A DNA stretch of 11,902 bases. Origin: CAYPZL01 sp964415045. GTDB taxonomy: Bacteria; Planctomycetota; Phycisphaerae; Sedimentisphaerales; Anaerobacaceae. This document shows, in pieces, positions 8,431-11,902 of this stretch. Location of the stretch: positions 1 to 11,902 of the forward strand of contig CAYPZL010000176.1 of the NCBI GenBank assembly GCA_964415045.1, read 5' to 3'. The notes under the pieces are model-generated. The model was not told the DNA's origin and made no database searches. It worked only from the letters and a program-made list of their open reading frames with translations. The position numbers and the translations under genes are program-made. Every line of letters begins with the position of its first letter. Position 1 is the stretch's first letter.

Positions 8431-8454
8431 TGGGAATGGAAATGGGAATGGGAA
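8431..8454 (-). repeat. Four-unit hexamer repeat upstream of the gene 3 ribosome binding site
   Basis: On the plus strand four hexamers follow one another: tgggaa, tggaaa, tgggaa, tgggaa. In the transcript this is a pyrimidine-rich tract ending 6 nt before the GGAGG of gene 3. It lies outside the coding sequence, so a change in copy number would alter the leader and not the reading frame. Confidence 0.8.
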
Positions 8455-8599
8455 ATGTCAGCACTTGACCACACAGAGACAAACCTCCTGCCCGTGGCGG
8501 GCACGCCTAGTGTAACCTCGTTGTGTGCTCTCGGCGTCGGTATCGCGGTATGCGCGCGCCACACGCGCCTACCTCTCAACCACAGGACCGGGTTCCCTG

Positions 8600-8633
8600 G
8601 TCTCTCATCGGCCCATTCCGAGCAGCACCTGCG
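8600..8633 (-). repeat. 34-bp imperfect direct repeat, copy A
   Basis: Read on the minus strand it begins CGCAGGTGCTGC and ends GGCCGATGAGAGAC. It matches copy B (8965-8998) at 28 of 34 positions without gaps, in the same orientation. It sits inside the predicted gene 3 leader. Its nature is unknown. Confidence 0.7.
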
Positions 8634-8758
8634 GGCAGACGCCGCCACCTACCACGCCTGAACAACAGGCTCGCTCGCCACCGTGCTCCTCAGACTGCCA
8701 TGAAATGGCCGGTGCCTAGAAAACAACCAAGAGAACGCCCATGAGTCCTATAAGACGT

Positions 8759-8787
8759 ATAATACCACAACGCAGCCAGTGAATCAA
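8759..8787 (-). promoter_or_regulatory. Sigma70-type promoter for gene 3
   Basis: On the minus strand there is TTGATT (8782-8787, 4 of 6 to the -35 consensus), a 17-nt spacer, and TATTAT (8759-8764, 5 of 6 to the -10 consensus). TG bases occur a few nt before the -10. The expected start is near 8752. The surrounding stretch (about 8690-8830) is more AT-rich than the genes. It is the best promoter match in the window and points towards gene 3, with no other gene between. Confidence 0.65.
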
Positions 8788-8964
8788 CTCCAAAGACCAA
8801 AGGCATCCAATCGCCTGTTTTTGCTGAGTGCTGCGCCACTTGAAGCCCAACGTGCACGGCAGCAGGGGCGTCCCGGCGGGAAAAGCCGACAAAATGACAA
8901 GCTACCGGAACGATCGCCGAGCCGGCGGTGCACATCGCGGCCGTCGATACGGTCTGCCCATCCC

Positions 8965-8998
8965 GTTTCTCATCGGCCATTTGCGCGCAGCACTTGCG
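8965..8998 (-). repeat. 34-bp imperfect direct repeat, copy B
   Basis: Read on the minus strand it begins CGCAAGTGCTGC and ends GGCCGATGAGAAAC. It is the same-orientation partner of copy A (8600-8633), 365 bp away on the other side of the gene 3 promoter. Six substitutions separate the copies. No terminal inverted repeats or transposase link it to a known element. Confidence 0.7.
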
Positions 8999-9087
8999 AA
9001 GGTATGGCGTCAACAAATCAAGGCCGGACCGCCGCCGGGGCGATGGCCGCGATGCCGATCCACCTCCGCCACGAACAGTAGTGAAGC

Positions 9088-9112
9088 GGCACCGGCAGAA
9101 ACCGCCGGCGCC
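9088..9112 (-). terminator. GC-rich hairpin after gene 4 (9-bp stem, no U-tract)
   Basis: The arms at 9088-9096 and 9104-9112 form a 9-bp stem with a 7-nt loop, starting about 54 nt after the gene 4 stop. One pair is G-U in the minus-strand RNA but would be A-C in the plus-strand RNA, again matching the direction of transcription. No U-run follows, so true termination is uncertain. Confidence 0.45.
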
Positions 9113-9165
9113 GCCCACCATCTTCCGTTTTGCCATTCAACCGGCCGGCAAGGGGCACGACGAGA

Positions 9166-11820
9166 TCATTGGCCTCCTTCGTCGGGTCCCGCCCGGGTCA
9201 CGCGGATATCATCGAAGTACAGCACACCGGCGCCGCTGGGACCTGTGGCGTTGCGCCCGCCCGTGCCGAGGCACATTTTCTTCACCGAACTGAGACTCAC
9301 GCCGGCATTGACGAAATCGACCGAGGGTATTTTCCACTCGGTCCATTCCGTCGCGGTTACAATCGCGTCATCGGGATGCGTCACGACAAGACTGCGACCA
9401 CCGCTGTCTTCAACCACGACGTACAAGGGAGTCGCCCCGTTGGCCGCATCGCCTCGCACGTACAGGGTCACGGTATCGACGCCGTTAACGGTCCAGTCCT
9501 GAGCCGCCGCCCAGGTGCGTTCGGCCTCCGAGCGATAGGGCGCAGCCGTGTTGTCGTAATACACCGGCATGGCCTGGTAACCGCCGTGGACGTTGTCGAT
9601 CTCCATGAGCAAGCCGTTATAGTAGGGGCTGCCCACGGTCCAGATGTCGTGGCCGACCGCCGCTCCTGTGCCGTTGCCGGGAGTGTCCACCGGCTGGGTG
9701 AAGCCGATGCCATCGACCCAGACCTCGAAGACACGCCGGCCGACCTCGTTGGTGTAGCTCTCGAAGTCGTCGACGATGATGAAATCGGCCGTGGTGAAGC
9801 TCCAGACGGCGCCTTTCCACGGGCTGTCGTCGTGGGCCGGGTTGATCTCATCGACGCGCCAGTAATAGGTCGTGTTCCACTGAAGCGGTCCCGGATTGAA
9901 GCTGGTCGCCCCGGCGGCCTGCTGCCCGCGATAGACCGCGGTGTCGGCCGGCGTGGCGTTGGCGACCGCCTCGGCATCCTCGCCGAAGTACACATCGTGG
10001 GCCGTGGCTTCGTCGCCGGCGGTCCAGCTAAGAGCGCCCGCCTGAGGCGCATGCGGCTCGGCGTTGGCCGGTGAGGGACTCGTCGCCCAGTGCGGCAGTT
10101 GCAGCCACCCTTGCGGGACGATCTGACGCGGTATCGTCGGGCTCTGCCAGGACAGTTGCGCCACCGCGCCGCCGCCGTTCTCATAATACTCCATGCGGAT
10201 CAGATACACTTGTCCCTGAATGAGATCCACCCTGGCGGTGTCATCGGTCGTGCCGTGGTCGGTCCAGTTGTCGATGACCAGCCGGTCGTCGAGCCAGAGT
10301 CGAACGCCGTCGTCGCTGGTGGTGATGAGCTGGAAGCTCTCGCTGAACGGCGCCTCAAGATTGGCCCTCCAGCGGGCCGACACCTGATCGCTTAAACCCG
10401 AAGCGACTTCGCCGTTGCCCCAGGAGTGATCGATCGAAGGCTCGATTTGCGCGAGGACCGGGTCGCCCGCCAGCTCCGTCCCGTCGAAGTACTCGGCTTT
10501 GACACCGCCGCCCTCACCGCGCGTCGTGAAGCTCCAGACCGCTCCTCTCTGGTCGCCCGTCTGGGTGAACTCGTCCACGCGCCAATAGTACGTCTTGTCG
10601 AGTTCCAGCGGACTGGGATCCAGTATGGCCTGGGTGGACATCCAAGTCGTGTTCACGGCGCCGTTCACCTCATCGTAGCTCTCGCCGAAGAACACCTTGT
10701 GGAAAATGACGCCCATACCGCCTTGCCAGGTGAGGTCCTGCTCCGGATCGACATATTTCATCCCGTCGGGGGGGAAGGGGCTGAAGGCCGTCAACGGACG
10801 AATCCAGAAGCTCCAGACGTTTCCCTTCCACGGGCTGTTAGGCTCGGCGTCGTTGACCTCGTCCACGCGCCAATAGTACGTTGTCCCGGGCACCAGAGCA
10901 TCGGGGACGGGGCCGCCGCCGGAACCGACGGGCAAGATCTCGGTGGGCTGCCTCCCGACAAAAACATCCGTATCCTCCGGCGTGGCGGCGCTGACCGCGT
11001 CCAGACTCTCGCCGAAATAGACGTCGTGCAGCGCCGCGTGAATCCCGGGCTGCCACGTCAACTCGGCGAAGGTCTGCTCGAGCATAGCCCCATCGCGAGG
11101 ACCGGGGCTGTGCGCGAACGGGTTTTCCGCCAAATGTCCCTGCATAACAGACTGAATCTCCCCTTCGTCCAGTGCTCGATCGTAGATCGCAACGTCGTCA
11201 ATCATGCCGTTGAAATGCGTCCCGCCTCTGCTTCTTCTTCCAATCATGACAGAAGCGGTGTTCTCCGGCATCGTCCCCGCGTACGCCCACTCGTCCGCCA
11301 GTTCCCCGTCGATGTAACACTTGAAGACGTTCCCGTCGTAAGTCCCGGCGATATGGTGCCATTCGCCTACCGGCGGCGACTCCGGAGCGCAGGTGTCTCT
11401 GCCCGCGTCGTCATAGAACTGCCAGAAGATGACGTCCCCGGCGGTCTCGGTCAATTCATAGGGCAGATCGTTCGCTCCCCATCCTCCCTTGCTGACAATG
11501 GCCATTTCCCCGCTGGCGTTTGCCCGCATATTGGTCCAGGCCGCAATGGTAATCTCGTCGGTGATCGAGAGAAGCGGATCGTGGGGGATTTCCACGTAGT
11601 CGCCGCTGCCGTCAAAATCCAGGGCCCCGCCCAATTGGCCCACCACCCACTGCGGATCACCGTTCAGGGTGCCGTCGAGTCCGTTGCCCGAGGAGTCCAG
11701 CGCGACTTGCCCACCGCCCTCGTCAAACATCCAGTATCCCACCAGTCCCGGCGGGACGGCCAGCGACGTACAAGACAGTACCAAAACAATAAGGATCAAA
11801 CCGATCAGGTGTCTGAGCAT
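9166..11820 (-). CDS. Gene 4: secreted LamG / FN3 / canonical PA14 protein with C-terminal DDFE module
   Basis: The protein has 884 residues. A signal peptide spans 1-21 (MLRHLIGLILIVLVLSC..., likely SLA|V; Cys17 leaves a lipoprotein reading possible). A LamG/concanavalin-like domain covers about 25-228 (GLVGYWMFDEGGG, GDYVEIPHDP, FNGMIDDVAIYDRALD). FN3-like repeats lie at 238-338 and 344-434. A canonical PA14 domain at about 438-570 contains VKAEYFDGTEL, DHSWGNG, SARWRANLEAPFSE, SDDGVRLWLDDRLVIDNW and RMEYYENGGGAVAQLSW. A third FN3-like repeat (582-678) and the C-terminal module (682-876) follow, ending VLYFDDIRV. GGAGG at 11827-11831 is 6 nt from the ATG. The PA14 here is clearly different from the variant type in genes 2 and 3. 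PA14 and LamG domains commonly bind carbohydrates in other proteins; the target here is unknown. Confidence 0.95.
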   Translation of the reverse strand: MLRHLIGLILIVLVLSCTSLAVPPGLVGYWMFDEGGGQVALDSSGNGLDGTLNGDPQWVVGQLGGALDFDGSGDYVEIPHDPLLSITDEITIAAWTNMRANASGEMAIVSKGGWGANDLPYELTETAGDVIFWQFYDDAGRDTCAPESPPVGEWHHIAGTYDGNVFKCYIDGELADEWAYAGTMPENTASVMIGRRSRGGTHFNGMIDDVAIYDRALDEGEIQSVMQGHLAENPFAHSPGPRDGAMLEQTFAELTWQPGIHAALHDVYFGESLDAVSAATPEDTDVFVGRQPTEILPVGSGGGPVPDALVPGTTYYWRVDEVNDAEPNSPWKGNVWSFWIRPLTAFSPFPPDGMKYVDPEQDLTWQGGMGVIFHKVFFGESYDEVNGAVNTTWMSTQAILDPSPLELDKTYYWRVDEFTQTGDQRGAVWSFTTRGEGGGVKAEYFDGTELAGDPVLAQIEPSIDHSWGNGEVASGLSDQVSARWRANLEAPFSESFQLITTSDDGVRLWLDDRLVIDNWTDHGTTDDTARVDLIQGQVYLIRMEYYENGGGAVAQLSWQSPTIPRQIVPQGWLQLPHWATSPSPANAEPHAPQAGALSWTAGDEATAHDVYFGEDAEAVANATPADTAVYRGQQAAGATSFNPGPLQWNTTYYWRVDEINPAHDDSPWKGAVWSFTTADFIIVDDFESYTNEVGRRVFEVWVDGIGFTQPVDTPGNGTGAAVGHDIWTVGSPYYNGLLMEIDNVHGGYQAMPVYYDNTAAPYRSEAERTWAAAQDWTVNGVDTVTLYVRGDAANGATPLYVVVEDSGGRSLVVTHPDDAIVTATEWTEWKIPSVDFVNAGVSLSSVKKMCLGTGGRNATGPSGAGVLYFDDIRVTRAGPDEGGQ

Positions 11821-11902
11821 AATAGTCCTCCCTTAATTAAGAAGTAGAGTTTTGCAAAATGGAGATTAGGCTTACTTTAGGGAGGAAAAATCTTCTTGTC
11901 GA
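11821..11902 (-). promoter_or_regulatory. Gene 4 leader with a possible promoter at the window edge
   Basis: This AT-rich stretch holds the gene 4 Shine-Dalgarno (GGAGG, 11827-11831), two small palindromes (ttaattaa at 11833-11840 and ttttgcaaaa at 11850-11859) and a possible sigma70 promoter. The latter is TCGACA (11897-11902, 5 of 6 to the -35), a 17-nt spacer and TAAAGT (11874-11879, 4 of 6 to the -10), which would give a leader of about 46 nt. The -35 touches the window edge, so context is missing. Confidence 0.4.

Larger units (their letters stand above)
8414..8752 (-). other. Predicted long 5' leader of gene 3
   Basis: If the promoter at 8759-8787 is used, the transcript starts near 8752 and has a leader of about 340 nt before the gene 3 ATG. 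Within it lie one copy of a 34-bp repeat (8600-8633), a small hairpin with arms 8489-8494 and 8498-8503, a hexamer repeat tract (8431-8454) and the Shine-Dalgarno GGAGG (8420-8424). I do not recognise a known riboswitch class. One open frame runs through part of it (8304-8648) but has no recognisable domain and overlaps the start of gene 3. Confidence 0.5.
8788..9165. other. Non-coding stretch between gene 4 and the gene 3 promoter
   Basis: These 378 bp hold copy B of the 34-bp repeat and a GC-rich hairpin (9088-9112) near the end of gene 4. A minus-strand open frame crosses it (8690-9136), but its low-complexity Arg/Gly-rich start, lack of any recognisable domain and overlap with the promoter argue against a gene. 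I see no RNA gene or mobile element. Confidence 0.5.
22..10878 (-). repeat. Twelve-copy dispersed coding repeat encoding the FN3 motif TYYWRVDE
   Basis: Each gene carries three visible copies of an FN3-like unit whose core is YYWR(V/I)D(E/Q). The 21-bp cores lie at 22-42, 976-996, 1270-1290, 3629-3649, 4388-4408, 4682-4702, 6365-6385, 7160-7180, 7454-7474, 9847-9867, 10570-10590 and 10858-10878. On the plus strand they share a near-identical cgccartartac-type string. A second recurring string, close to gtgaagctccagac (the VWSFT strand), lies about 45-60 bp to its left in most copies. The wider unit is about 90-100 residues: a leading PxDGA, then HDVYFG, YYWRVDE and WSF. Conservation at the DNA level makes these candidate recombination points between the paralogs. 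Confidence 0.9.

Noticed and set aside
8304..8648. A 114-codon minus-strand frame in the gene 3 leader
   Set aside because: It runs into the gene 3 start in another frame and has no domain. Its peptide similarity to the upstream frame is explained by the 34-bp DNA repeat.
8690..9136. A 148-codon minus-strand frame in the gap between genes 4 and 3
   Set aside because: It overlaps the promoter at 8759-8787, starts with low-complexity Arg/Gly-rich sequence, has no recognisable domain and has no clear Shine-Dalgarno at its ATG.
10426..11847. A 473-codon plus-strand frame over the 5' half of gene 4
   Set aside because: Antisense shadow of the LamG and FN3 coding region; no family motif seen.
1..11902. 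Regularly spaced repeats suggesting a CRISPR array
   Set aside because: The repeats are in-frame protein-coding FN3 motifs spaced hundreds of bases apart, with no spacer structure and no cas genes.

Overview
The window (about 11.9 kb, high GC) holds four large paralogous genes in a head-to-tail row. All are on the minus strand, so the row is transcribed from right to left. Each encodes a secreted, modular, apparently non-catalytic protein built from carbohydrate-binding or adhesion-type domains: LamG/concanavalin-like, malectin-like, PA14, and fibronectin-III-like repeats with the signature HDVYFG...TYYWRVDE...WSF. Genes 2-4 end in a shared module of about 195 residues that begins VDDFE-Y-NEVG and ends with a DDIRV motif. 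From general knowledge, large families with TYYWRVDE repeats and this C-terminal module are typical of Planctomycetota (Phycisphaerae/Sedimentisphaerales-like bacteria), so that is the inferred source. No housekeeping or RNA gene is present to confirm it.

Layout from the right (transcription order): a short AT-rich leader with a possible promoter (11821-11902); gene 4 (9166-11820: LamG, FN3, FN3, canonical PA14, FN3, C-module); a 752-bp gap with a convincing sigma70-type promoter at 8759-8787, a 34-bp imperfect direct repeat on either side of it and a leader of about 340 nt; gene 3 (5681-8413: LamG, FN3, FN3, variant PA14, FN3, C-module); a 246-bp gap with two strong hairpins; gene 2 (2363-5434: malectin-like domain, FN3, FN3, variant PA14, FN3, C-module split by an inserted DUF1349-like domain); a 172-bp gap with one hairpin; gene 1 (starts at 2190 and runs off the left edge: LamG, FN3, FN3, second LamG, FN3).

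The most notable feature is the shared plan X-FN3-FN3-Y-FN3-C. The three FN3-like repeats and the C-module stay constant, while the X slot (LamG or malectin-like) and the Y slot (PA14, variant PA14 or LamG) are exchanged between neighbours. This looks like a locus that diversifies cell-surface or extracellular binding proteins by duplication and domain swapping, probably for recognising polysaccharides. No enzyme, transporter, regulator, mobile element, CRISPR array, tRNA or rRNA was seen. The long open frames on the plus strand are antisense shadows of these GC-rich genes.
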